Assembly (NCBI GenBank): GCA_050084985.1
Contig: JBITNC010000001.1
Coordinates: forward strand, 83,824,001-83,888,000
Reading direction: 5' to 3'
Length of the DNA stretch: 64,000 nt
DNA from: Nageia nagi
Lineage: Eukaryota; Pinophyta
The notes under the pieces were generated by a model. It did not search any database. It worked only from the letters and a program-made list of their open reading frames with translations, and was not told the DNA's origin. A program made the translations under genes and the position numbers. Shown in pieces: positions 23,373 through 34,204 of this stretch; positions within the stretch are counted from its first letter, which is position 1; each line of letters opens with the position of its first letter.

Positions 23373-24760
23373 CTAAGCGAGATAGTCAGCAATTACTTGT
23401 CCTTTTATTGATTTTTTTCCAATAAAATGCAAATCAAATTCTATTAGGTGCATTATCCACTTTGTAGTTCTTGAATTTTGATAGGTTTTATTCATCATAT
23501 ATTTCAATGGGTCCACTTTAGAGATGACATACGTTGTATGATTAAGCATGTAATGTCGTAGCTTTTTAGTAGCGAAAACGACAGCAAGACATAATTTTTC
23601 CAAATATATGTATTTAATCTCATAACTCACAAGTGTTCTACTTAGGTAATATATAGCTTGCTCTTTATCATATTCATTCTTCTAAGCAAGCATTGTTCCT
23701 AAGGCAATTTCAGTAGCAGAAACGTATAACAAGAAGGGTATATCTTTTTTAGGTGGACTTAACACAGAAGGAGATAATAAATATCTTTTAATTTCCTCAA
23801 AGGCATCTTGTTGTTCTTTACCCCAATGATATTTAGTCTCATTTTTTAGTAATTTTGTGAACGGTTTGCACTTATCCAAAAGTTGAGCTATAAACCTCCT
23901 GATGGCTTGTAACTTACCTTGTAAACTCTGTAATTGTTTAAGATTTGCAGAAGGTGGCATATCTATAACTGCCTTCACTTTATTAGGATCTATTTCAATC
24001 CCTCATCGAGACACAATAAATCCTAATAGTTTTCCTGAAGTTACACCAAAAACACACTTTTTTGGATTTAATCTTACTTTATGTTCTAATAATCTGTCCA
24101 AGACTTTAATCAGGTCTTTTCCATGATCTATTCGATATTTGGATCTAACCAACAAATCATCAACATAATCTTCTACTATGTCGTGCATATAATCATGGAA
24201 TATATAAGTCATAGCCCTTTGATAAGTTGCCCCAGCATTTTTTAATCCAAAAGGCATAACTTTATAACAAAAGATACCCCACGGAGTTATAAAAGTTATT
24301 TTATGTTGATCTTCAGGAGCTATTTTTATTTGATTATAACCAGAAAAGTTGTCCATTAATGATAGCATATCATGCCTTGCTGTCGAATCTACCAAGCTAT
24401 CAATGTTAGATAGGGGGAAATCATCTTTGGGACAAGCTTTGTTAAGATCATGGAAATCTGTGCATATTCGTATTTTTCCACTTGGTTTTTTCATAGGTAC
24501 CATGTTAGATATCCAATCCGAATAATCTATGGGTTGTATAAACTTAGCTTCTAATAATTTCTGAAGTTCCTCTTTTACCATTAATGCTATAGTAGGATGC
24601 ATCTTACGTAACTTTTGTTTAACTGGTTTAGCATCCGACTTTAAGGCCAAATTATGCACTACTAACTTAGGGTCTATTCCAGGCATGTCCGTGTATGACC
24701 ATGCGAATACTTTTTCTCGTTCTTTTAATAAGGTTATAATCTCTTCTCATTCAGTTTTTG
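23373..24760 (-). pseudogene. Element B reverse transcriptase and connection RNase H
   Basis: Gypsy RT. Landmarks: KMHPTIALMVKEELQKLLEA, PSGKIRICTDFHDLNKACPK, LMDNFSGYNQI (Asp), MPFGLKNAGATYQRAM, DYVDDLLVRS (YVDD intact, about 24160) and SLQGKLQAIRRFI. RNase H connection: LSRTLVSYEIKYIYLEKLCL (about 23590-23650). The frame is unbroken by indels; stops at 24717 (TGA), 24003 (TGA), 23682 (TAG) and 23373 (TAG) are all single C-to-T changes from Arg or Gln codons. Confidence 0.92.
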
Positions 24761-26129
24761 TGAGGTTTTCTCCTAATTGAATTATTTTAGGATTCTAAGT
24801 ATCATTACTGATATTTATTTCTAAGACCTTTTCGGTGAGCATATGCAACCCTTCTTCTAATTGATTTGGTACCGGTATCCAACCATTATCGTTAATGCTA
24901 TACTCTTCATCACATTCTTGAATTTGCTCATTCGTGCATACTTGATCTTTATAGGAATCAAATATGTAATCTACATTTTTGAATTCATGTACCAAAGGAT
25001 TGGATGATATAAGAGAAAAATCGGTAATTGCATCATTTATAGAAGTATCGGTTATTATTTTGATCAAATTATGATTTTCATTGGCTTCATCTATTTGTTC
25101 ACTATTTTGATTTTCAACATCATTTTCTTTTATTATAACCATATTCACTGATGGTATATCGAAACATGAATTGATTGATGATTCGACATTTCTATTTATT
25201 TTTTCTTGTATATCACTTGGTGAACATGAATGGTTTTAGGGTGATTCGATATTAAAAAGTGCTTTGACCCCTTCTAAAACATCTGTTTCACTTAATTTTT
25301 CTTCTCTTATATTAATACTTTCTTGTACTATGGATTCCTTCTCTAAAATATCTTCATTATAATCCAAATTCTCTTCTTCTGAATTTTCTAATTTAACAAG
25401 AGTTTTACATTCATGTTGATAACCTAATCCCCTTTTATCAGTGGGATATTGATATTGTAATTCAATGATGTCTCGTGGACCTTGTTCATACCGACCCAAT
25501 CCTCGTCCTTGCCAATTATATTTGTTAAAATAGTTTAAGACAAATTTTTTTGAACAAGGTGATAAATATTTCATATCATTATCGAAATTTCCTTCATAAG
25601 TTTGACTAGGTAGCGTTGACACCGGATCTACTATTCCAGCATAAATAAACATGGTCTGATTAGGTGCTTCCTCTAAAGGTACTATTTCTCCAATCACACT
25701 AGGCGATTCAGATGCTTTACCCACTTCTTGTAACGATGGTATATTAAATACCACATCATCTACACCATATTCTCCCATCCCTAAATCCATTAATTTAACT
25801 TTCACTGGATATATACTAGATGAGTCATTATCAGATGTAATATTCACTTGTTTTGATGAAGAAGCTCCATATTTTTCATCTAAAGTCTTAGCAACCTTTT
25901 CCCAAGCATCTCTATCTTGTACGACTATATCACTTTTTCCTTTTATGACTTCAAATTGATTTGTATTCTTATTCATCAATATGGTTGATAAGTTAGGAGA
26001 TGGTAATGTCACTTTACTTGGATCCAAAATTAAATTACAATGCAAATAAGGATCTGGATCCTTAAATACACAATGAACTTTATCTTTGTAGATGTATTTT
26101 AAACATCCATGGTAAGTTGATGGGACACA
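24761..26129 (-). pseudogene. Element B protease-RT linker with G-patch-like motif
   Basis: Acidic, poorly conserved linker in the gag-pol frame between protease and RT. At about 25390-25520 it carries FNKYNWQGRGLGRYEQGP ... DKRGLGYQ, which looks like a G-patch, a Gly-rich nucleic-acid-binding motif also found after protease in some retroviruses. The frame is kept throughout except for stops at 25236 and 24795 (TAA, TAG). It is probably released by protease or stays joined to RT; this is inferred. Confidence 0.65.
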
Positions 26130-26445
26130 TTGCATTTCTCTAATCCACGGTCATCCTAAAAGAACGTTATATTGTATAATGTTTCCTTCAATTATATGTA
26201 ATGAAGTTTGCACGGTCTTAGCCCCTACTGTAATCAGTAGCACGATAGATCCCAAAGTTGAACATACTGCATCATTAAATGCCCTAATTTGTAAAGAAGG
26301 GGCTAAGATAAGCGAATCTGACAAATTCAAATTTTTATATGCGGCCTTTGAGATTATATTTATAGCTAACCCTTCATATATCAAAATTCTTTTAAACAAT
26401 TTCCCATCTACTTTATCCATTATATGTAAAGGTGGATCAAGTTCG
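26130..26445 (-). pseudogene. Element B aspartic protease
   Basis: Retropepsin-like fold signatures: LFKRILIYEGLAINIIS where DGG or DSG is expected (the catalytic Asp position is Tyr, giving YEG), then TLGSIVLLITVG and the end motif YNVLLG-stop-PWI. The stop (TGA at 26151) sits exactly on the Arg of the usual LGRPWI. Active-site loss suggests a dead enzyme unless the alignment is off by one. It follows the pre-protease block MSPVKMTLFELLQQSG, seen also in A and D. Confidence 0.75.
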
Positions 26446-29444
26446 CCTTGTCCATCATTTTTTAATCTTTCTTGTTCGTAGAAGGTAATACTAGGTTGTT
26501 GAGATATCTTCAAACTTTCAACTATTGAAATAAAATTATTAGGGTTACTAATATCCACTTGAATTTCTTGTAAAATTTGATTCATAGCTTCTCTATGACT
26601 CCCAGACTGTTGTAATAGCTCAAATAAAGTCATCTTAACCGGAGACATCTTTAATTGTCGTTGAAGAGCACCCTTTATCGAAACTTTAGGTTGTTGTAGA
26701 GGAGGTATAGGTTGTATATTACTTGGATTTGATATCGATTGATTTTTTTGTGGGTTGTCTTGTTTATCTTGATATTGTTGTGCTCTTGTAGCTATGCCAA
26801 TCATGTGTATTGAATCATCTATAGCCCCTATAAATGGTGTATCCTTATCATTGCATGTATAGTTCATTTGATTAGGGATAATCGCCACATTATTAGCCTG
26901 ATGTGAAGGTAAGGGATTTTGATATATCCCTAAATTTTGATTAGGAGGCACAACTGGATTATCCACATCTATTTTCCCACCATCTATCAAGTCTTGAATT
27001 TTATGTTGTAAAGTTCGACATCTATTTGTCTTATGTCCCTTTTGTCTATGGTAAGCACAAAATTCATTCTCTCTATACCATTTTTTCCCTTTAGTATCAG
27101 GATTCTCTGGTCTTATTTCAGGTAATGTAATCATACCATTATCACATAATTTCTTAAGTATCTCCGATAGTGGTTCTGATAAGGGGGTAAAATTTCTCTT
27201 AGGCTTAGGTTCAACATTTTCTTTGATTTTTTGAGCTTGACCAGAATCTTCCGTCATAGCTATTTGATTACTTTGTGGTTGTTTACTAGTATTTTCATGT
27301 TGATTGCCCTTCTTGTATTCTTTTTTCTTGAGTTTCAGTTCTCCATCTTGAATTTTAACTCTTTCTATAACTACTGCCTGTGCAATAGCTTCTTCAAAGG
27401 TCTTATGTTGTTGAATTTGGAGAACACTAGCTATTGGTCTTAGACAACTTTGACTAAACAATTTAACCAATTCTTCTTGTGGTATTGTATAAGGCATACT
27501 AGTAAGTATAGCTCGCCATCTTGAAATGTAATCTTGTATGGTTTCATCGGAAAATTGTTGTAATCTTATAAGATCCGTAATGGAAGATTTTTCTTTAATA
27601 TTGATTCTAAAATGCTCAAGAAATTGATCCGCCAATTGTTCAAATGTATATAAACTATGTATAGGTAAACCATTATACCAATCCAAAGCTTAACCTGCAA
27701 GCGTCATAGGGAACATACGTAACATCAATGAGTCATCATTGGCTATCTGATAACTAGAAAATGCGAATTTTCTCAAGTGTTCTTTAGGATCTTCTCTTCC
27801 TTTAAATGGTTCTATCTTAGGAAGTTCAAACCTATAAGGTAATTTCTTTTTTGGAACACTTGGATGAATAGGCTCATTGCAAATGCTCTTATAATTTAAC
27901 TTCTTAAGCCCTTGAACATTCATCTCTCGATTCATAAAATCCTTCAAAAATTCTTCTAATTCCTTATCAGTTCTTCGACCTTGAGTATATCTATGATGTC
28001 TTCGAGTATTCAGATCCTTTTCTAAGATTGATCTTGACATGTGAGACTCATAGTTAGAAGGAAATTCTGATGGAGGTGGGGGCAATATTTTAAGAGGTGA
28101 CTGATGTCGTAGATTAGGGATTTTAGGAGGTTCTTGGTACAACTCTCTTCCTTTGTAATCAGGTTGTTTCATTTGCTTTTGAGTTTGTTCTACCCAACTT
28201 TTAATAGAATCTTGCTTTTGTTTATCATATAACCTTTGTAATTCTAGTTCTTTGTCCCTCTTCTCTTGTAACAAAGTGGCTACCTCTTTTTCCCTTGCTT
28301 CTTGTCTATCTAAGTAAGAATCTCGATATCTTCGTATTTGACTTCTTTCAGGAGTTTCGAGTTTCCAATTTTTAATCCTTTGATATTCTTCCCATTGTCT
28401 TTGTTTTTCTTTCTCCATACGTAAATGTCACTCCTTTTTTATTTTTTCCTTTTCTAATTCTTCAAGTTGTAATTCTCTTAAACGTAGTTGAATCTCATGC
28501 TCTTTATGAAGTCTTTTCTTTTCTTGTTCTAGGAATTCACTTCTCTCTTTGTTTATTTGTTCTTGTTCTATCAATTTCTTTTTATCCCTAGAAAGTTTAT
28601 CTTCCATTTCTTTTAATTTGTCTTCTTGTTCTTGAATTTTAAGGATTTCATTATTTCTTCTATTTTCTTCCTCTAGGAGATATTGCATCTCCGCGGCTCT
28701 TTTGATTTCATCGGCATATACTTTCGTGAACCTTTGACCCGTTTTTGTTGAATATAATCGTCTTCGTTCTTTTAGTTCCTCAAAAGAAGGTATCTCTTCT
28801 ACTGTAAATTTAGATGTCCTTCTATCTAACTTTCCCTTTGAAGAGTAAGATTTTTTTGTTTGCCTTATTGAAGGAGCTCTTTGAGATAAATTACTTGCAG
28901 GTATTACTACTTCATTTTTTCTTAATTCGAGAGATTTACGAGAAAGAGGAGGTCCTTCTTTTCTAATCAAAGAACTGACTATTCGACCATCTGGTAATTG
29001 ACGAATGACTCTATCATAGATAACTTTATATGGTTCAGTCTCAAGTACCGCTATGGTTCCAGCCCAAAATCTATTCTCATCAATTTCTAAGTTATGACGC
29101 CTTTGATCTCATTTTTCTATATCTCCTGGTACACTAGAAGATGTTTTAGGAATATCTCTATGATTGGCTAGACGACGATGAATTTCAATTAACTCTTCAT
29201 CTAATATTTGTACCCTAGATTTAGTAATATGATCCTCTATACCTTGTTTTTGCGATTTAGATTGATCATAATCCCAATCCTTATCTTTACCTTCATAACG
29301 ACCTATTCGTGAATCTGATTCATCTAAATGAGGTGGCCTCCTAACCGAAGACTCTATCAAATCCATATTATCTGTATCTATTTATTGTATTTCAAATGGG
29401 TATTCTTGTATTTCTTTAGTGGCCATACTTCTAGTTTGAACCAT
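26446..29444 (-). pseudogene. Element B Gag
   Basis: Start chosen at the ATG at 29444, reading MVQTRSMATKE, a common plant gypsy Gag start. It is followed by an unusually long Lys/Glu/Arg-rich coiled-coil region (about 28240-28900). The capsid domain includes PKIEPFKGREDPKEHL, then LDWYNGLPIHSLYTFEQLAD (about 27625-27686) and SRWRAILTSM. The zinc knuckle is FCAYHRQKGHKTNRC at about 27016-27062, the C..YH..GH....C Tat form. Stops in frame: TAA near 29384, TGA near 29109, TGA near 28428, TAA at 27690. No frameshift was noticed. Confidence 0.9.
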
Positions 29445-30558
29445 TATAAACAAACATCGTAAAAAGAGAACTTCATTTTTATCTTTTATATTATGTTTTC
29501 GAGAAAACAATTTAATGCACAAACATCCTACATGCAAATTTACTTCTAACGATGTGATTATCTTTTTAACCTTTTCACATATTTTTAGTATCTAAGTTAA
29601 ATGAACAATATGAGTTGTACACTTTTAGTCTTTTTAATTTTCCTAATTTGTTTTGACTAATCAAGTGTTAAACAAGGTACGTTGGATGATCCTAAACAAT
29701 GTTTTCAAGCTTCTATGGCTTTTGGCTTGGTTCTAGAAGAGTCTCCTTTTTTTGACTCCTACCTAAAGGAGAGTCACCTTGGTAGTCACCTCCAAGTATG
29801 ACCGGCTCTATGGCTTCAAGTGTGTTATGTCGGTGGGTACAAAGAAGTAAGAATTAATGGTTGGTAGTGACATCCAACTTGTTAATGTCCAATTATATCC
29901 TTTAAGGCCTTATGAAATGCAATTTAAACAAGTAAGATGCAATTATGCATACTACCCTCCCCAACATTCATGTCCATTCATTTATCTTATCTTAATGTGA
30001 CACAATCAAAAGTTTATTATAAGATGGATCTTGACCTTAATAAATCCCGTTGTTCTTTTTTAATTATAATGTGGTTCATTATCCAACCTCTTAGTAATGT
30101 TCATTAACCCCTTCTAGCTGTGGAAGTATTATGTGTAGATAAATTAATTAAATGTGGTTCAATTATTCCTCCAAGGGTCACCTCACTTCGACCTCCAATG
30201 GAGTGGTAAGGGCAGATCTCTTCAAGAGTGTTAATGTGAAGTAAATTTCCAAATAAAATGTGCACAAATTTTACCTCTTCCACTTAACTTATTTCTGATC
30301 ACTTAAGATCACTCGAAGTGCAAAAGTAAGAGCATACTTTGTCAAGTGGAAGTACTTAGTGTGTTCGAATCCACCCAATTCATTAACCCTTTAATGTGAT
30401 TTGTACTATCCAAAACCCGATTTATTTTCCTTAAGTTCATTCCAAATTAAGTGTGATTCATTTACCTCTTCCAATTGTGGAAGTATTATGTGTGGTAAAT
30501 TGCCTCCTCTTACTAGTAAGAGGTCGTTAGATGTAGATAAATTAACCCAATTAATGAT

Positions 30559-30816
30559 AGTGTGAGCGTGAAAAGAAAGAAAAGTTAATTTACCCCTTCT
30601 TATCAAGTCTATTCTGATCACCTTAGATCACACGAAGCGCAAAGGGAGAGCATAAGTAGACAAGATAAAAAGTATTAATCTGTATGTAGTGTGAGAGTGA
30701 AGGAAAAGAAAAATCAATTTACCCCTTCTTATCAAGTCTATTCTGATCACCTTAGATCGCACGAAGCGCAAAGGGAGAGCATAAGTAGACAAGATAAAAA
30801 GTATTAATATGTGTGT
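30559..30816. repeat. 129-bp direct repeat, two copies, in leader of B
   Basis: Adjacent units starting at 30559 and 30688, nearly identical in their core (TTTACCCCTTCTTATCAAGT, then GATCACCTTAGATC). A weaker copy lies near 30280-30345. Confidence 0.88.
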
Positions 30817-31022
30817 GCCCTTCACCCAAAGCATGAAAATAAATACATAACTTCATACATAAAGTAAATTAATAAAAGATATGCATTTAACTTTTTCTAC
30901 CCATTCTTATATGCACTCTAGGCAAAGGAATCACACTCAAAAATATTTTTTTTTTTTCATAAAATAATTTCATTTTACTTTTTCAGAAATTGCAAAAAGA
31001 AATAAAATGACCTGGATATGAG

Positions 31023-31162
31023 TCACCAGCATTTATACAGGGAACGCTGGCGTTTGATTATAGTCATCGACGTTTATACAAGGAACGCTAGCGTTTAATG
31101 ACAGTCGCTAGCGTTTGATTACCGATCGCTGGCGTTCGATATCAGTCATCGGCGTTTCTGTA
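31023..31162. repeat. 20-21 bp tandem array in leader of B
   Basis: About seven units modelled by TCGCTGGCGTTTGATATCAG. The core AACGCYGGCGTT is nearly its own reverse complement. The same module recurs in both LTRs and near 15637-15778 and 16150-16222. Confidence 0.85.
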
Positions 31163-31282
31163 ACAAATTCCTGAAAAAGCACAGAACCCAAAATTTAAAT
31201 TTAATGCATAGAAAAATCCAAAAAAATCAGAAAATAGAAAGGTAGAATCATAAACAAAATCTCCCTCTCAATAATGGAGGGG

Positions 31283-31299
31283 CCCTCCTTCTAGCGCCA
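31283..31299 (-). other. Primer binding site of element B
   Basis: The minus strand reads TGGCGCTAGAAGGAGGG three bases after the LTR end. The TGG start and position are as expected for a tRNA primer site; the tRNA species was not determined. Confidence 0.75.
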
Positions 31300-31302
31300 G
31301 AA

Positions 31303-32145
31303 TGTTGCAATGAAAATTGAGCTGGAATATAGAATAACATGAAATAAAATTATTCTTCAATCCTCATTGAACCTCAGATTATATAACATAGATAGACATG
31401 TTGTAATTGCAAAATGATATTCAATCTCAGTTCAAACTACAATTTGCCCTTAGAAGGGACTTTTACAAATGTATGTGCTAAGATAAGAGTATTGGATCTC
31501 CCTTGTTTTTGGGTTGCTTGCTTCTTTTTCTTGGTGTAGATAACCTGTAAATCCTACACACATGCAAAAGACAATAACATCAAAGCATTTATGTGTAACA
31601 TTGTATTAAAATGAAACTAACATGAAACAATAAAAGGAATGAATTCATAAGATTTTGGCAGCATTTCTTTACTTCAAAAATGGGTTTGATTGGGGTTAAT
31701 TTGGATCATCCATATTGCTTTGCATTAGCTTGTATTTATAGATTTTCGGGTGAGACATTTCAATGGCTGAAAAGGGGAAGTGAAGAGCCACCACAAGTCG
31801 TAACTGACCCATTCTAGCCACCTCATCTTGGAAGACAAAGCGTTCCAACTTCCTTAATCTTTTGTTCGGCTTTTGCAGAGTTGCCGATGTTTGTATATCG
31901 AATGCCGGTGTTCTACTAGAAATGCTGGCATTTGATATGGAACGCTGGCGACTGGTTAATTATATTAAAATGCCCGCCTAAAAGTCAGATTTCATCGAAA
32001 GGGGGTCATATAACCATTCATTTTCATACACCCGATGAGAGCTATCTAGTAATAGGGTTTCTAAACCTATTTTATGTTGTCACATCGAGTTATGATTATT
32101 TCAATATTTACTAGCTAAAAAAGGGGACTTTTTTAGGTGTCTACA
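31303..32145 (-). repeat. 5' LTR of element B
   Basis: 843 bp, TGTAGACACC ... CATTGCAACA on the minus strand. A TATAAATA box lies at 31733-31740 (tatttata on the plus strand), placing transcription start near 31700. It carries the 20-bp repeat module at about 31880-31953 with more CG dinucleotides preserved than the 3' LTR. Confidence 0.95.
31733..31740 (-). promoter_or_regulatory. TATA box of element B 5' LTR
   Basis: TATAAATA on the minus strand, conserved in the 3' LTR (14731-14738). It is the only strong TATA candidate in the LTR and suits the long leader downstream. Confidence 0.65.
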
Positions 32146-32454
32146 CCTTGATATGTGGACTTACTATTAGATCCCTTATTTATATAGATAATAGATAATA
32201 CAACCCATGGGTCGGCATGCATCTACATAAACAAGGCTAATTCACAATATTCAAGATAACCACACCAATAAACAAGATAATTCATGCTATATTCAAGATA
32301 ATCCATGCAATATTCAATATAATCATTATAAAATTCATATTCAAGATAAACATTTATATTATTAAATTAAGACATTCAAGACATATATTTAGACCAAGCA
32401 TGTTTTCATTAATTTATTGATTTAAAAACATAAATTCATTTTTATGTGTTAACA
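32146..32454. other. Right-hand remainder of F, non-coding
   Basis: Begins with the second CCTTG copy and ends at TTAACA before the second AGGTG. It includes a TATA-like stretch near 32176-32187 and several ATTCAAGATAA-like short repeats between 32240 and 32350. No gene. Confidence 0.65.
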
Positions 32455-32459
32455 AGGTG

Positions 32460-34204
32460 GTGATAAAAGAAGTAAAAAAATTTTACATAGAGGAGTTCAA
32501 AGAGCCATAGAATATAGATGCTCATGCTATAAAACAAGTTTAGGAACAAGAACAAATAGAAACCTTAGAAGAGGGATAGAGCTAGATTCAACAAAGTAGG
32601 GGAAGTATACATGAGGCTAGTAGATAGTAGCAGTTGCACCTAGAGGAGGAATGGGAGATGGTGATGAATCTAGGAAAATTAACTCTAGCCCAATGGATAA
32701 GCTTGAAGAACAAGGTGAGGCAATGGATGAAGCTAAACTTGAACTAGAGGTCCAACAGTTAACTCCTTCCTAACAATCCCAACCAATTCAACAAGTTCAA
32801 ACACCTATTGTAGGTGGAATTATTTCAACTCATTCCTTTATTCCTATAGCCTCACAAGAGGAAGTAAATTTAATTTTTTCTATACAAATTGTAAAGCCCA
32901 TTGATTGGGCAACTTTTGTTAATAAATATCCTATGCTCTGTAAGCTATAGTTAAGAATTTTGAGCAAAGCAACAAAGATAAGAGATATGAAAATTACTCA
33001 AATTCCTTTCAAAGAAGGGTAGCTAGATTTTAGTCCCATGGTAATAATAGATGTAAATATATAGAGTGCTAATCTAGGTTTTTTGTAAATACTTCAATGG
33101 TAGCTGGTAAAAGTATTCACGTAATGGAGACTAAACTATAGAAATTGATTAGTATAAGAAAGACTCCTCCCTTAAAGACAAAATAATAGCCAAGTTGTAG
33201 AATAAGAATAAAGAATTGATTGTAAAGCTTGAGAAATAGAAAATAGAATTTGATAAGAACATGGCTACATCAAGAGTTGAGCTAGATACTACAAGTCAAA
33301 TAATAGAAGATCTCAAAGCTTAGGCTACAATCATGGATGCTTATAAGATCAAATATATTAAGGTCAAGATGTAAACTATCAGTGTAGCAAATAAAGTTCT
33401 ATTAGATGACAATGCAAAGTTGTTACTACTCATAAAACATTTCAAAAAATCCTTGGTAGAGTAAGTTGGTGATAGAATGATAACATTATCTCACTTGCAA
33501 ATGCTCAAGGAAGAAGCTATATAGGCCATTAAAGAATTTTATGCTCAAAATGCTCTTCATAAGCTAGCTCTAGACATATCAAGAGTAATATTAGAAAGGA
33601 TGTAGGTCCATTTGAGAACTTTGATATAAAAAAAGTTTGTAATAGTCTCCTCCATACCAAAATAGTCATATCAGAAGAGGATCCAAGAAATTTGTGAACT
33701 AAAACTTTTGATATTTAACATGGACATAAACAAACACCAACTCATAACAAAGCTAATATTTATTAACAAATTATTTAATTAAAATTAAAGCTACCAAATT
33801 ATGGGAGGAGTGGAATGTACAAGATAGTGCTACCAATTGGGTAGCCAATACTGGTAGCCAATACTATTCAATTCTTTGAATAATCTCTTTTTGAGAAATA
33901 AATCTCAAACCTACAATAAATAAATGAGGTGGCTTAGGAAGCTATTATAAAAATTTTATATGCTAGAAAGCTAAATAGTTTCCTTGCAAGATTTAGAGTA
34001 GATAAAAAAAAGACTAAGGCATCTCCCATCCTAACACAAGTTGATTATAAAGAGCTAAGAGACTTAAATAAAAGGATGCAGCCATTTCTCCCACCAAACA
34101 TGATGGTAGCAATTGAGACTACAACTAGGCCTACTTCTAAGTAAGTAGTAGTTGAAAAGTTCTATTATCTAGTAGGTAGAGACCCCAAAGAGCCACCAAA
34201 AAAT
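32460..34204 (+). pseudogene. Element A post-integrase ORF, C-terminal part
   Basis: Continues the dORF interrupted at 13651. Early reading: GGIISTHS then ASQEEVNLIFSIQIVKPIDW (about 32815-32910), matched in A2 by TSQEEIKSIFSTQIIEPINW (61347-61411). A Lys/Glu/Ile-rich region that would form coiled coils follows (33130-33560), then a final block with RKLNSFLARFRVDKKKTKA near 33965-34020 and a Pro-containing end. It runs nearly to the 3' LTR. Many stops; function unknown. Confidence 0.65.

Larger units (their letters stand above)
29445..31282 (-). other. 5' untranslated leader of element B
   Basis: About 1.84 kb between PBS and Gag start with no coding signal. It contains a 129-bp direct repeat (30559-30816), related diverged copies further left (about 30100-30340, 30450-30510), and a 20-21 bp tandem array (31023-31162). 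Long leaders are common in Tat elements. Short open readings here are not considered real. Confidence 0.8.
14302..32145 (-). mobile_element. Element B: Tat-lineage Ty3/gypsy retrotransposon
   Basis: A 17.8-kb element on the minus strand with LTRs at 31303-32145 (5') and 14302-15141 (3'). A perfect 5-bp target duplication CCTTG lies at 14297-14301 and 32146-32150. PBS, leader, gag, protease, RT, two RNase H domains, integrase, a sense dORF, an antisense ORF and a polypurine tract follow in order. The LTRs differ by only about two dozen positions by eye, mostly transitions. B is thus younger than F and A, as nesting requires. About 14 point stops and a few frameshifts make it non-autonomous. 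Confidence 0.95.
13652..32454. mobile_element. Insertion F: probable solo LTR split by element B
   Basis: Starts TGTTTACAAATAAAATTGAG and ends ...GTGTTAACA, with AGGTG directly on both sides (13647-13651 and 32455-32459). Without element B it is about 960 bp. TG...CA ends and a 5-bp target duplication fit a solo LTR. The ends also form an imperfect 20-bp inverted repeat (about 16 of 20 matches), which would suit a small DNA transposon. A TATA-like TTATTTATATAG lies at about 32176-32187. The related copy A2 (about 48380-48440) shows the uninterrupted site. No protein is encoded. Confidence 0.7.

Noticed and set aside
26179-26481. Plus-strand ORFs over the gag-pol of B (also 22632-22877, 23902-24126, 27231-27443)
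   Set aside because: Antisense shadows of well-supported minus-strand protease, RT and Gag frames.
30406-30834. Two similar minus-strand ORFs in the leader of B
   Set aside because: Their likeness comes from the underlying 129-bp direct repeat, not from a coding family.
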